Assembly: GCA_021732845.1 (NCBI GenBank)
Contig: JAKFUF010000010.1
Coordinates: forward strand, 94,324-158,323
Length of the DNA: 64,000 bases
DNA from: Planctomycetaceae bacterium
Lineage (GTDB): Bacteria > Planctomycetota > Planctomycetia > Planctomycetales > Planctomycetaceae
Reading direction: 5' to 3'
A program made the translations under genes and the position numbers. Below, piece after piece: positions 39,190 through 48,784 of the stretch (positions are counted from its first letter, which is position 1; each line of letters starts with the position of its first letter). Under the pieces are notes generated by a model, which worked only from the letters and a program-made list of their open reading frames with translations, was not told the DNA's origin and ran no database searches.

Positions 39190-40338
39190 GTGGACCTGAA
39201 ACCGGCTTCGGCTGCTGAAATGGGGCTGGACCCCGTCCGTTGGATGGCGGCGCTCCGCTTGATTGAGGGTTGGTGCGAACAGGATCTGATGCCGTCCGCT
39301 GGTTTTTTGCTGGCCAGAAACGGCAAGACGACCGGGCCGGTGCTGTTCGGTCGCCAGAGAGTCGGCATGGGTGACCAGGGTGTGCGCATTCGCGACGACG
39401 CGATTTTTCTCATCGCGTCGATCACCAAGCCGATTGTCGGGCTGGGGGTGCTGCGGCTGGTCGAGCAGGGGCGGCTGTGCCTCGACGAGCGCGTCGAGGC
39501 GCACATCCCGGAATTCAGCCGGATCGGCAAGCATGCCGTGACGCTGCGGAACCTGTTGACGCACACCTCCGGCCTGCCCGACATGCTCCCCAACAACCGC
39601 GAGCTGCGCGTGGCTAACTCGCCGCTGTCGGCCTTCGTGGCCGGAGCCTGCGAAGTTCCCTTGGACTTCCCACCTGGCCGCGGCGTCCAATATCAAAGCA
39701 TGGGGTTCGCGCTGCTCGGAGAATTGATCGCGCGCGTCACGGGAAAGACCTGCGCCCAGTTCCTGCAGGACGAATTTTTCGGCCCGCTGAAGATGATGGA
39801 CACGGCGCTGGGCGCCCCCAACTCCTGGTTCGAAGGAAAGTCGCCCAAGGTCGAACGGATGGCCGATGTCCGCATTCCCGAGGACCAGGTGCTGGAAACC
39901 ACCTGGAACTGGAACAGCCGCTATTGGCGGCAGCTTGGCGTGCCGTGGGGCGGGCTGCTGACCACACCAGCCGATCTGGGACGGCTCTCGCAGATGCTGC
40001 TGCAGGGAGGCGTGCTGGATGGTGTCCGCGTGCTGAGCCCAGTCACCATCGCGGCGGCAACCCGCAACCAGTTGGACGGGATGCGCGAAGTTCCTGAAGA
40101 AGACCGCCGCTGCCGTCCGTGGGGCCTGGGTTGGAGGCTCAACTGGCCCGCGCACAGCGCGAACTTCGGCGAGTTTTTGAGCCCCCGCGCGTATGGACAT
40201 TGGGGAGCCACGGGGACATCGCTGTGGATCGACCCCGAACGGAACGCCTTCGGGGTGTTCCTGACGACGCAGCCCCAGGAGCCGCAAGGCAACTACCTCG
40301 CGCGGGCGGCGAACGCCATGCTTTCCGCGTTTGTGTGA
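39190..40338 (+). CDS. Serine hydrolase, beta-lactamase/penicillin-binding-protein family
   Basis: The 382-residue protein has the class C beta-lactamase-like fold signatures: SITK (SxxK nucleophile motif in FLIASITKPIVGLGVL), YQS in VQYQSMGFALLGELI (in place of YxN), and HWGATGT (in place of KTG). Such proteins are mostly esterases or D-amino peptidases. I chose the GTG at 39190 because GGGGA lies eight bases upstream and the family start (KPASAAEMGLDP) follows; the frame is open back to 39079. A hot-dog thioesterase gene follows 10 bases later, so the two are probably co-transcribed. Confidence 0.85.
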   Translation: MDLKPASAAEMGLDPVRWMAALRLIEGWCEQDLMPSAGFLLARNGKTTGPVLFGRQRVGMGDQGVRIRDDAIFLIASITKPIVGLGVLRLVEQGRLCLDERVEAHIPEFSRIGKHAVTLRNLLTHTSGLPDMLPNNRELRVANSPLSAFVAGACEVPLDFPPGRGVQYQSMGFALLGELIARVTGKTCAQFLQDEFFGPLKMMDTALGAPNSWFEGKSPKVERMADVRIPEDQVLETTWNWNSRYWRQLGVPWGGLLTTPADLGRLSQMLLQGGVLDGVRVLSPVTIAAATRNQLDGMREVPEEDRRCRPWGLGWRLNWPAHSANFGEFLSPRAYGHWGATGTSLWIDPERNAFGVFLTTQPQEPQGNYLARAANAMLSAFV

Positions 40339-40348
40339 GAAAGACTGC

Positions 40349-40789
40349 ATGCCCGCCATTTACCTGATGCCCCACACCGTCATCCGCGAGGACATCGACG
40401 TGCTGGGGCACGCCAACAATCTGTCGTATCTCAAATGGATGCTGCGGGCGGCCCTGGACCATTCCGCCGCCCAAGGCTGGTCTGGCGAAGCGTATCGCAC
40501 CCTCGGCTCCGGCTGGGTCGTCCGCGCCCATCAGATCGAGTATCAGCAGCCAGCGTTTGAGGGCGACCAGATTGTGGTCCGCACCTGGGTGGCGAACCTC
40601 AAAAAGGTGACCTCACTGCGACGCTACGAGATCTTCCGGCCCGCCGGCGACAACAAGGAAATCCGCCTGGTCACCGCCAGCACCGACTGGGCGTTCATCG
40701 ACTACAAGAGCGGCATGCCCAAACGCATCCCGCCAGAGATCGCCACGGCGTTTGAAATCGTGCCGGATTTGCCGGTCGCGTCCGGCTGA
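40349..40789 (+). CDS. Hot-dog fold acyl-CoA thioesterase (4HBT family)
   Basis: The 146-residue protein matches the 4HBT thioesterase pattern: DIDVLGHANNLSYLKWM (Asp and His-Ala-Asn-Asn in the first half), then IEYQQPAFEGDQIVVRTWV. It likely hydrolyses an acyl-CoA or related thioester. The ATG at 40349 is 10 bases past the serine hydrolase stop. Substrate is unknown. Confidence 0.8.
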   Translation: MPAIYLMPHTVIREDIDVLGHANNLSYLKWMLRAALDHSAAQGWSGEAYRTLGSGWVVRAHQIEYQQPAFEGDQIVVRTWVANLKKVTSLRRYEIFRPAGDNKEIRLVTASTDWAFIDYKSGMPKRIPPEIATAFEIVPDLPVASG

Positions 40790-40877
40790 ATCTCCGCTTC
40801 GACCACGCAAACTCGGGCACCATGGCCCGGATTGAGCCCGTTTCGCACTCGGCGAACAAGAATGTCAGCCCTGCTCG

Positions 40878-41077
40878 GATCGCGGCAACAATAACATGGT
40901 GAAGTTGCTTGGGATGGACGCCGATTGAGGGCAGATTCATCAGCCGGCACGCGTTAGCGTCCGGTTCGTGGCGTTGGCGTCTTCCGATCATCCTCCAACC
41001 GGGGGCTAAGGCCGGCTAAGGCCCTCCGGCTCATTGGCTGTGCGGCTCGTCAAAAATCGACAGTTATTCTTGCCACC
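40878..41077. repeat. Inverted copy of the 6.3-kb dispersed repeat element
   Basis: Reverse complement of 6283-6482 with few changes. GCAACAATAACATGGTGAAG is at 40885 and AGCCGGCACGCGTTAGCG at about 40942, followed by CCTCCAACCGGGGGCTAAGG and GCTCATTGGCTGT. The surrounding gap 40790-41242 has no gene. Confidence 0.85.
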
Positions 41078-41242
41078 GTCCTCAATGGGCCTGGATGTCG
41101 GGTTGCTTTTTTGCCGCAGGCGCTAGTGCAATTGCACCGATCCCCGGTCACAATAAACCTTCCTCCCTGATGTCGACGGAAGTGCCTCCCCGCGGTGCCT
41201 GCCCAACAGCCGACTTCACTTGTATCGCCGAAGAGTCCCCAC

Positions 41243-44200
41243 ATGCTTTCCTCCGTATCGCCGCAGCTTCGACAGCAACCTGTGTGGCTCAGCCTGATGC
41301 TCCTGGCCGCGTTCGCCGGTAAGCTGCCCGCGCAGGAAGCCGCGTCCGGGCCGGACGCAGCCAAGGCCAACGAATTCTTTGAGCAGAAGATTCGTCCCGT
41401 TTTGGTGCAGCATTGCTATTCGTGCCATTCCGCCACGGCCGCGGAGAACAAGAAGCTCAAGGGGGGATTGTATCTGGACTTCGCCGCCGCCCTGCTGAAT
41501 GGCGGTGACACCGGACCGGCGATCGTCAAGGGGAAGGCCGCCGAGAGCCTCCTCATCAAGGCACTGCAATACGAGGAACTGCAGATGCCTCCCGCCGGCA
41601 AGCTGCCGGACGAGGTGATCGCCGATTTCGTCAAATGGATCGACAGTGGTGCCGCCGACCCCCGCGGCGGCGAACCAGCGAAGCCAGCACGCGTCATCGA
41701 TCTGGTGGAAGGTCGAAAATTCTGGTCGTTTCAACCGCTGACGGTGGCTAAGCCACCGGCGGTGAAGAATGAGGCCTGGGCCAGAAACGCAGTCGACCTG
41801 TTCGTGCTTTCCAAGCAGGAAGCGATGGGACTGACCCCCAACGGCCCAGCGGCGAAGGAAAAGCTGATCCGCCGGGCGAGTTTTGACCTGGTCGGCCTGC
41901 CGCCCACGCCGGAACAGGTCGCGGCCTTCTTGAGTGATGACTCGCCGCAGGCGTTCGACAGGGTGATCGACAGTTTGCTGCTGAGCGAACACTACGGCGA
42001 GCGCTGGGCTCGTCATTGGCTGGACGCGGTCCGTTTCGCCGAGAGCGGTGGCTACGAATTCGACGGCTTTCGTCCCGGGGCCTATCACTATCGCGACTGG
42101 GTGATCCGTTCGCTCAATGCCGACCTGCCATACGACGAGTTTATCCGCATGCAACTGGCGGGCGACAAGCTGCAGCCGGGCTTCGTCGGAGCATCGGCCA
42201 TGGGATTCCTCGTGGCTGGACCCTACCCTGGGCAGATTACAGCCAAGACGGTCGAACGCATCCGCTACGACCAACTGGACGACATGATGATGACGGTCGG
42301 TGGCTCGATGCTGGGGTTGACCCTCGGCTGCGTCCGCTGTCACGACCACAAGTACGATCCACTGCCTCAGCAGGACTACTATTCCCTGGCAGCCACGTTC
42401 GCACAGTCTTCTCACGGTCCGGTCACGGTCGATTCCACCCCCGAAGCGACCCGGCTGGCGCTGGAGAAACATGCCCAGCAGGCGCAAACCCTGCTGACGG
42501 CATGGCGGGAGTTCGCCGCGAAGGAACTGCCAAACCGGTTTGCGAAATGGCAAAAGGATGTGCTGCCCACGCTGGAGATTGAGCCACGCTGGCAGATTCT
42601 GGAGGCGCTGTCGGTCTCGACGGGCGACACGTGGATGCAGACCGCCGAAGACGGGTTGGTGGTCTTTGTGGGACCGCGGCGTGCGGATGGCGACAAGTAC
42701 ACCGTCACGGCCCAAACGGGACAATTGAAGCTCACGGGCATCCGGCTGGATGCGCTGACGCACAAATCCCTGCCGAAAAAGGGACCGGGCTTCAACGGCG
42801 ACGGCAGTTTTGCCCTGGGTGATTTCAAGGTCATCGCCAAGCCGCTCGATCCCCAGAGCAAGGAGGCCGCGGTCACCCTCAAGCTCAAACCAATACTCGC
42901 GGCTTTTGAAGAAGCAGCGCAGCCACTTAAGCTGGCCGTCGACGACAACCCAGCCACGTTCTGGCGGGCGAACGCCGATGGTGGCAAAGACAACTCCGCG
43001 ATCTTTGAGATCGAAGGCGGGTTTCCCGGCTTTGCCAGTGGCACACTCTTGACCTTCGAACTCAAGCTGGCCGATGCCGGCCTGGGCCGGTTCCGCATGG
43101 CGATCTCGACCACTCCGGGAACACCGACGTGGGCGGGGGAAACCGTCACTCAGCACCTGGGTGAGATTCAGGCGGTGCTCGCCGCGAACAACCAGACCGT
43201 GCCGGAGGTTCAGCGCGAGGCACTGGTCCGCTGGTTCGGCAAGTTCGATGAAGGGGCGCGAGCCGTTCGCCTGTCGTTCGATTCCCATCAGCGAGCCACG
43301 CCGCGGCCCGCGCTGACCGAGGTGTATACCACCGTCGCCGGCGGGCAGGATGTCTATCTGCTCCGTCGCGGCGAGGTCGACAACAAGGCTGGGAAGGCGA
43401 CGCCGGGTGTGCTCCAGGTGTTGACACGGGCTGAGCCACCGCCGGCAGCGGCGACAGGCTCGGTCACTCCGCCGTCCACGCAGGAACCACGCGTGGCTCT
43501 GGGCGAATGGATGACGAATGTGGAGCATGGTGCCGGACCACTGCTGGCCCGCGTCATTGTGAACCGGATGTGGCAGCACCACTTCGGCAAGGGAATCGTG
43601 GGCACGCCCAATGATTTTGGGGCCCAGGGCGAGCGGCCGACCCATCCCGAACTGCTGGACTATCTGGCCAGCGAATTGATCCGCGGTGGCTGGAAACTGA
43701 AGCCGATTCACCGGTTGATCATGCAGAGCGCGGCGTATCAGCAGGACAATACGATCACGGAAGCCAACCAAAAGCTCGACCCGGCGAACCGTTATTTGTG
43801 GAGCTTCCGGCCACAACGGCTGGAGGCGGAGATCATCCGCGACGCACTGCTCAGCGTCGGTGGCTCACTCGACCCACGGATGTACGGCCCCAGCATTCTC
43901 GACAACACGCCTCGCCGCAGCGTCTATCTGCGTGTGAAGCGGAGCGAACTGATCCCCTTCATGACCGTCTTCGACGCCCCCGAGCCCACGCAGAGCATCG
44001 GCGAACGCAGTGCCACCACCGTCCCCACACAGGCGCTGACGATGCTGAACTCGAAGTTCGTGCGGGAGCAGGCGGAAAAACTGGCGGCGCGGCTCAAGCC
44101 CGTGGCCGAGAAGTCGCTCCCGGAAGCAATCTCCCAAGGTTACCAAATCGCCTTCGCCCGCCAGCCAACCGCGACGGAAACTCAGCGGATGGCGGCCTTC

Positions 44201-44311
44201 ATCGAGGGCCAGAAATCCCTGCTGGCCGGCACGCCGCAGGATCTCGACAAAGTCCTGGCGGAGTTCTGCCAGGTGTTGCTATGTTTGAATGAGTTTGTGT
44301 ATGTCGACTGA
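41243..44311 (+). CDS. PSCyt1/DUF1549/DUF1553 domain protein
   Basis: The 1022-residue exported protein starts with a signal peptide (LSLMLLAAFAGKLPAQ). It has a planctomycete cytochrome c domain (PSCyt1) with a single CxxCH (CYSCH, near residue 62), then DUF1549 (PSCyt2; RRASFDLVGLPPTPEQVAAFL and GLTLGCVRCHDHKYDPL, which holds a second CxxCH), a central beta-rich domain, and C-terminal DUF1553 (PSD1; ARVIVNRMWQHHFGKGIV and RRSVYLRVKRSELIPFM). The family is thought to act in polysaccharide or sulfated-sugar use, but activity is unproven. It usually pairs with DUF1501, which does not follow here. Confidence 0.92.
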   Translation: MLSSVSPQLRQQPVWLSLMLLAAFAGKLPAQEAASGPDAAKANEFFEQKIRPVLVQHCYSCHSATAAENKKLKGGLYLDFAAALLNGGDTGPAIVKGKAAESLLIKALQYEELQMPPAGKLPDEVIADFVKWIDSGAADPRGGEPAKPARVIDLVEGRKFWSFQPLTVAKPPAVKNEAWARNAVDLFVLSKQEAMGLTPNGPAAKEKLIRRASFDLVGLPPTPEQVAAFLSDDSPQAFDRVIDSLLLSEHYGERWARHWLDAVRFAESGGYEFDGFRPGAYHYRDWVIRSLNADLPYDEFIRMQLAGDKLQPGFVGASAMGFLVAGPYPGQITAKTVERIRYDQLDDMMMTVGGSMLGLTLGCVRCHDHKYDPLPQQDYYSLAATFAQSSHGPVTVDSTPEATRLALEKHAQQAQTLLTAWREFAAKELPNRFAKWQKDVLPTLEIEPRWQILEALSVSTGDTWMQTAEDGLVVFVGPRRADGDKYTVTAQTGQLKLTGIRLDALTHKSLPKKGPGFNGDGSFALGDFKVIAKPLDPQSKEAAVTLKLKPILAAFEEAAQPLKLAVDDNPATFWRANADGGKDNSAIFEIEGGFPGFASGTLLTFELKLADAGLGRFRMAISTTPGTPTWAGETVTQHLGEIQAVLAANNQTVPEVQREALVRWFGKFDEGARAVRLSFDSHQRATPRPALTEVYTTVAGGQDVYLLRRGEVDNKAGKATPGVLQVLTRAEPPPAAATGSVTPPSTQEPRVALGEWMTNVEHGAGPLLARVIVNRMWQHHFGKGIVGTPNDFGAQGERPTHPELLDYLASELIRGGWKLKPIHRLIMQSAAYQQDNTITEANQKLDPANRYLWSFRPQRLEAEIIRDALLSVGGSLDPRMYGPSILDNTPRRSVYLRVKRSELIPFMTVFDAPEPTQSIGERSATTVPTQALTMLNSKFVREQAEKLAARLKPVAEKSLPEAISQGYQIAFARQPTATETQRMAAFIEGQKSLLAGTPQDLDKVLAEFCQVLLCLNEFVYVD

Positions 44312-44563
44312 GTCGGCGGGTGACGTTGCGGACCTCATCATAAAAACAGCCATCACCGGCAGTCCCGTGCGGCTTGCGTTGGCAAGGGTGTCCGCTGGAG
44401 TGCTCAAACCTGCCGAGGCCCCACTCAAGCGTGGCTTTGCCGGTTCCACACTCCCCGCTCAGCCAGCAATCTCCACCGCGCTAGGCTAGAGTCGCTCCGC
44501 GAAGCGGATCAGGCGAAATACCTGCTCCTCCTCGAATTCTACAACCAGCTCAAGAACAAAAAG

Positions 44564-44791
44564 GTGCTGGTCGAGTCTCAGGATATTCGGATCTTTACAC
44601 ACTTGATCGGATTGAAGGACATTCAAGGAAAGGCTCGACGGGAACTGATTCCAGAATTGATGCGTTTTCTCTTGGGGCAACCGATGGTGAAACTTCAAAC
44701 CGATATTGCTGCCGCATCAAACATCTCAGAGCAACAGCGACAAAAGGGCTTCTCAATCATTACCGACATGCTTATGGGTGGGGTCAATTGA
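44564..44791 (+). CDS. Small hypothetical protein, possibly a 5'-truncated remnant
   Basis: The frame from GTG 44564 gives 75 residues (helical, ending DMLMGGVN). The same frame is open upstream to at least 44480 with protein-like sequence (SLREADQAKYLLLLEFYNQL) but no start codon, so the real beginning may be lost. Composition is less GC-rich than the flanking genes. The surrounding 44312-45086 region has no other gene. Confidence 0.3.
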   Translation: MLVESQDIRIFTHLIGLKDIQGKARRELIPELMRFLLGQPMVKLQTDIAAASNISEQQRQKGFSIITDMLMGGVN

Positions 44792-45086
44792 GAGCCACCC
44801 AGGCTGCATCTCTGCCGGTCGCCTCGCCAAGCCCGCGTTTCGGAAGGTTTTCCAAGGCCTTAACGTCAGACTGCCCAGGACATCGTGCAAAATGGTGGTG
44901 CCGCCGATCGACGTCGCGACCCTGATGCAGGCGTCCCATAGTGCAGTTTTTTCCAGCTCAAGTCCGCAAGAAGCTCAGTTTGCGGCAACCCGCAATTGAC
45001 TGCGGCACGCGATGTTCTAGGGTTCGATGCGGCCTTTGGTCTTCCGGCGTTTCCGGAAACATCGCGGCCGCAAGGGGAGCCCGAGC

Positions 45087-45497
45087 ATGAAACCCGCCGC
45101 CATCGACACCACCAGTGCCACCGACCGCCGGATGCCCCATCCGCTGATCTCGCGGCGGATGATTCTGATTTTGAGCGGCCTGTTGATCGGCATGAGCCTG
45201 CGGCACGGCATGGAGCGGCCGGACCCGGATCTGCCCGGCACATTGGTCGCCGCCCAGATCCATTTCATCACCCTCGTGGCTGGATTGACCGGCTTCGCCT
45301 CCTTCGCCTGCCTGGATGCCGTGGCCCGCCGTCAGCGCCGTAATCAGATTCGCAAAACGCTGGAGCGGATGAACTGGATCCTGGAAACACGGCTCCACAA
45401 ACATATCCCCCGCCGCCACACGCCAGCCCCGCAGACCGTCCGCATGGTCGAGAGCGACACCTCGTTCCTGTCCGTGGTCCGCTCGGGTCAGAGGTAA
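45087..45497 (+). CDS. Small hypothetical membrane protein
   Basis: The 136-residue protein has two hydrophobic segments (RMILILSGLLIGMSLRHG and IHFITLVAGLTGFASFACL) and a basic C-terminal tail. The ATG at 45087 has AAGGGGAG upstream, which supports translation. I recognise no family. Confidence 0.5.
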   Translation: MKPAAIDTTSATDRRMPHPLISRRMILILSGLLIGMSLRHGMERPDPDLPGTLVAAQIHFITLVAGLTGFASFACLDAVARRQRRNQIRKTLERMNWILETRLHKHIPRRHTPAPQTVRMVESDTSFLSVVRSGQR

Positions 45498-45563
45498 GTT
45501 TGCAGGCAACACCGACGAAGTCGCAATCAGGGCGTGGTGCGAGGGAACTTTCCCGTTGGCACT

Positions 45564-45926
45564 TCATCCAATTTCGATGTCGTGTGGCACGATTCCAGCC
45601 AGATAGCTTTGCAAAAGTTCCTCGACCCAGGAATTCATGATCTTCAGCGATAGAGCGTCCGCAATCATTCCAAGGTCGTCAGAGATGTATGCGGCCAGGT
45701 CGGATGACTGCCATCGCTCGAAAGCCCGGAGAAAGGCAATTTCCCGAACTCTGGCCGACATGAGTTCCTGAGAATTGTCCAGGCGGCACAGGGCCTTTTG
45801 AGCTTCCACATCCTGCCAGCACCGCGTCCACGCCGCTGCGAAGCGATCGTCATCCCTGAGATTCAGGATGGATTCCACGTCTTTTCCTGAAACGCGAAGG
45901 CACTCGATCAATTGTCCGACTTCCAA
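45564..45926 (-). CDS. Small hypothetical helical protein
   Basis: The 120-residue protein (TTG start at 45926) is helical and acidic. The frame is open upstream (RIIDSVDSLLAA) but has no better start. It resembles the size and composition of immunity-type or regulatory proteins, but no family is recognised. Confidence 0.4.
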   Translation of the reverse strand: MEVGQLIECLRVSGKDVESILNLRDDDRFAAAWTRCWQDVEAQKALCRLDNSQELMSARVREIAFLRAFERWQSSDLAAYISDDLGMIADALSLKIMNSWVEELLQSYLAGIVPHDIEIG

Positions 45927-46351
45927 TGCCGCGAGCAGGGAGTCGACAGAATCGATGATCCTCTCCCTTGTGGAGCGCCAAGAGACACAGCGAACCTAGC
46001 GGTCGTGATCGAACGACCGGAACACTGTCTTGCGTAAGACGAACGACTTTGCCAAGTCAGCGCATTCGCGTCAATTCGCGTTCATTGGCGGTTCCAACAA
46101 TCTAACCGGCCGCGACGATTCCATTTTGTCCCCGCCGCCTCAGCGATCGTTCGTTTCTGTTTCATCAACAACCGCCTATACTTGGTTGGATGAATCTTGG
46201 TACCGGAGTTCCCCGTCCGGTTGACTCGAAACAGAAATCACCCGCCCCGCGTGATTCCGAGACGCCGCCAGTGGATCCCAAGTGAGTGCCAGCGAATGGA
46301 TCCACGACAGGCGTCCCCTAATCGCGCACTACCAAACCGGAAGGATCGCAC
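45927..46351. other. Intergenic region upstream of the second PSCyt1 gene
   Basis: No gene or repeat was identified. The stretch is locally less GC-rich around 46020-46200 and probably holds the promoter of the gene at 46352. Confidence 0.4.
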
Positions 46352-48763
46352 ATGATTTTTGCCCTGCTCTGCGTGGCTTTGGCCGCCGAGGATGCATCGC
46401 GTCCAGCCGTGCCCGACACTCCCGCGGAGCAGGTGCGGTTCTTTGAGACCAAAGTTCGGCCAGTTCTCGTCGAACACTGCCTGAATTGTCACGGACGCGA
46501 GAAGCAATGGGGCGCGCTGCGGCTCGATTCGCGTGCCGCGCTGCTCAAAGGCGGCGACTCTGGCGCGGCGGTGGTCCCCGGCAAACCGGACGAAAGCCTG
46601 CTGATCCGCGCGATTCGCCATACCGACGATGAATTGAAGATGCCCGAGAGTGGGAAACTTGCCGATGCGGAAATCGCCGATCTCACCCGCTGGGTTGAAT
46701 CTGGGGCGGTGTTCCCTGAGATGGTGAAGGTGTCGGAGCGGACGCGCGATCCGAACCATTGGGCGTTTCAGCCACCGGTCGAGCGGCCGCTGCCCGAAGT
46801 CCGGGATGCTGCCTGGATTCGCTCTCCTGTCGATCAGTTCATTCTCGCGGGACTCGAAGCGCGGCAACTCGCACCAACAGTCCAAGCCGACAAGCGGACA
46901 TTGATCCGGCGCGTGACGTTTGACCTGACCGGCCTTCCGCCGACACCGGCCGAGATTGACGCGTTTCTGGCCGATGAGCGGCCCGGGGCGTTTTCGGCCG
47001 TGGTGGACCGCCTGCTGGAGACAACCGCCTACGGCGAACGCTGGGGCCGCTACTGGCTCGATGTCGCGCGGTATGCCGATTCCAACGGCTTCGATGAGAA
47101 CATCGCCCACGGCAACGCCTGGCGCTATCGAGACTATGTGGTCTCCGCCTTCATCCGCGACAAGCCGTTCAACCAGTTTCTGACCGAACAGTTGGCCGGC
47201 GATCTGCTGCCCGCCGACAACGAAGCAGAGCGTCACGAGCAGTTGATCGCCACCGGTTTCATCTCGATCGGCCCCAAGGTGCTGGCCGAAGTCAACCAGC
47301 CCAAGATGCACATGGATATTGTCGACGAGCAGATCGACACGGTGGGCCGCGTCTTCATGGGGCTCACGCTCGGCTGTGCCCGCTGCCACGACCACAAGTT
47401 CGACCCGATCGAAACCGTCGACTACTACGGGCTGGCGGGGGTCTTCAAAAGCACGAAAACGATGGACACCTACACCAAGGTGGCCCGCTGGCACGAGAAC
47501 GAACTGCAGACGCCGCAGGCGGATGCGATCCGCACCGAGTATCAAACGAAGCTGGCCGCCCTCAAAAAAACCGTCGAAGACTTCGTGGCTGCCGCCGACA
47601 AGGCCGCCAAGGACGGCCTGGCTGCGGACGCCAAGCCACCCGAGAAGCTGGAAACAATCTACCCCGAAGCCACGAAGGCCGAGCTGGCCAAGCTTCGCGA
47701 GCAGCTTGCCGCCCTGGAGAAGGAAGCCCCCGAATATCCTTCGGCGATGGGCGTGATGGAAGACACGGTGATTGATGTGGCGGTCCATGTGCGGGGCAAT
47801 CCGCTGAAGCTGGGTGCCGTGGTTCCCCGCCACACTCCCCCCGTCGTCCGCGGGCCGCAGCCTCCCGGGTTCGCCGCCGCCGAAAGCGGTCGCAAACAAC
47901 TCGCCGCGTGGCTCACCGATCCCCACCATCCCCTGACCGCCCGCGTCGCCGTCAACCGCATCTGGCGCTGGCACTTTGGCACCGGGCTGGTCCGCTCCAC
48001 GGACAATTTCGGCCTGCTGGGCGAGCGTCCCACCCATCCCGAACTTCTCGATTGGCTGGCCCTGCGGTTCATTGCCGATGGCTGGTCGATGAAGGCACTG
48101 CATCGGCTGCTGCTCAACTCCAGCGTCTATCAACAGGGCAGCACGCCGGCCGAAGCCACGCTCACGAGCGATCCCGAGAACCGGTTCTACAGCCGGTTCA
48201 ACCTGCGGCGGCTGGAAGCCGAGGCGGTGCGCGACTCCCTGCTGGCCGTCAGCGGCCAACTCGACCGGACCATGGGTGGCTCACTGCTCAAGATCAAGAA
48301 CCGTGGGTACTTCTTCGACCACACCTCCATCGACACGACCGACTATTCGAGCCTCCGCCGTTCGCTGTATCTGCCGGTGGTTCGCAACAATGTCTATGAC
48401 CTGTTCCAGCTTCTGGACTTCCCGGACCCCGCGGTGCCAACGGGCGATCGGGCCACGACCACCGTGGCTCCGCAGGCACTGCTGATGTTGAACAGCGATT
48501 TCGTGATGCAGGCCGCCGACGGCCTGGCGAAACAAGTCCTGGCGCTGGAAGGGACCGACGAACAGCGGCTCAACCGGGCGGCAGCGATTGTCTACGGACG
48601 CGCCTTCACGCCAGCGGAACTGGCTGGCCACACGCAGTTTTTGGCCACCGCCGAACAGTCGCTGGCGGCGGGCCAACCCGATGCCGCGCTGCGTCGGCAG
48701 GAGTCGTGGATGGCCCTGTGCCACCTGCTGCTGGCGGCGAATGAGTTTATCTACGTTCGCTGA
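46352..48763 (+). CDS. PSCyt1/DUF1549/DUF1553 domain protein
   Basis: The 803-residue protein starts at an ATG with GGAAGGA upstream and a short signal-like segment (MIFALLCVALAAEDA). PSCyt1 has CLNCH near residue 49. DUF1549 has RRVTFDLTGLPPTPAEIDAFL and GLTLGCARCHDHKFDPI. A coiled-coil-like Ala/Lys-rich insertion of about 80 residues lies near residues 395-470. DUF1553 has ARVAVNRIWRWHFGTGLV and ATTTVAPQALLMLNSDFV. It is a second, independent member of the family at 41243. As there, no DUF1501 gene follows. Confidence 0.92.
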   Translation: MIFALLCVALAAEDASRPAVPDTPAEQVRFFETKVRPVLVEHCLNCHGREKQWGALRLDSRAALLKGGDSGAAVVPGKPDESLLIRAIRHTDDELKMPESGKLADAEIADLTRWVESGAVFPEMVKVSERTRDPNHWAFQPPVERPLPEVRDAAWIRSPVDQFILAGLEARQLAPTVQADKRTLIRRVTFDLTGLPPTPAEIDAFLADERPGAFSAVVDRLLETTAYGERWGRYWLDVARYADSNGFDENIAHGNAWRYRDYVVSAFIRDKPFNQFLTEQLAGDLLPADNEAERHEQLIATGFISIGPKVLAEVNQPKMHMDIVDEQIDTVGRVFMGLTLGCARCHDHKFDPIETVDYYGLAGVFKSTKTMDTYTKVARWHENELQTPQADAIRTEYQTKLAALKKTVEDFVAAADKAAKDGLAADAKPPEKLETIYPEATKAELAKLREQLAALEKEAPEYPSAMGVMEDTVIDVAVHVRGNPLKLGAVVPRHTPPVVRGPQPPGFAAAESGRKQLAAWLTDPHHPLTARVAVNRIWRWHFGTGLVRSTDNFGLLGERPTHPELLDWLALRFIADGWSMKALHRLLLNSSVYQQGSTPAEATLTSDPENRFYSRFNLRRLEAEAVRDSLLAVSGQLDRTMGGSLLKIKNRGYFFDHTSIDTTDYSSLRRSLYLPVVRNNVYDLFQLLDFPDPAVPTGDRATTTVAPQALLMLNSDFVMQAADGLAKQVLALEGTDEQRLNRAAAIVYGRAFTPAELAGHTQFLATAEQSLAAGQPDAALRRQESWMALCHLLLAANEFIYVR

Positions 48764-48784
48764 AGCACACGGTTATGGTTGTCC

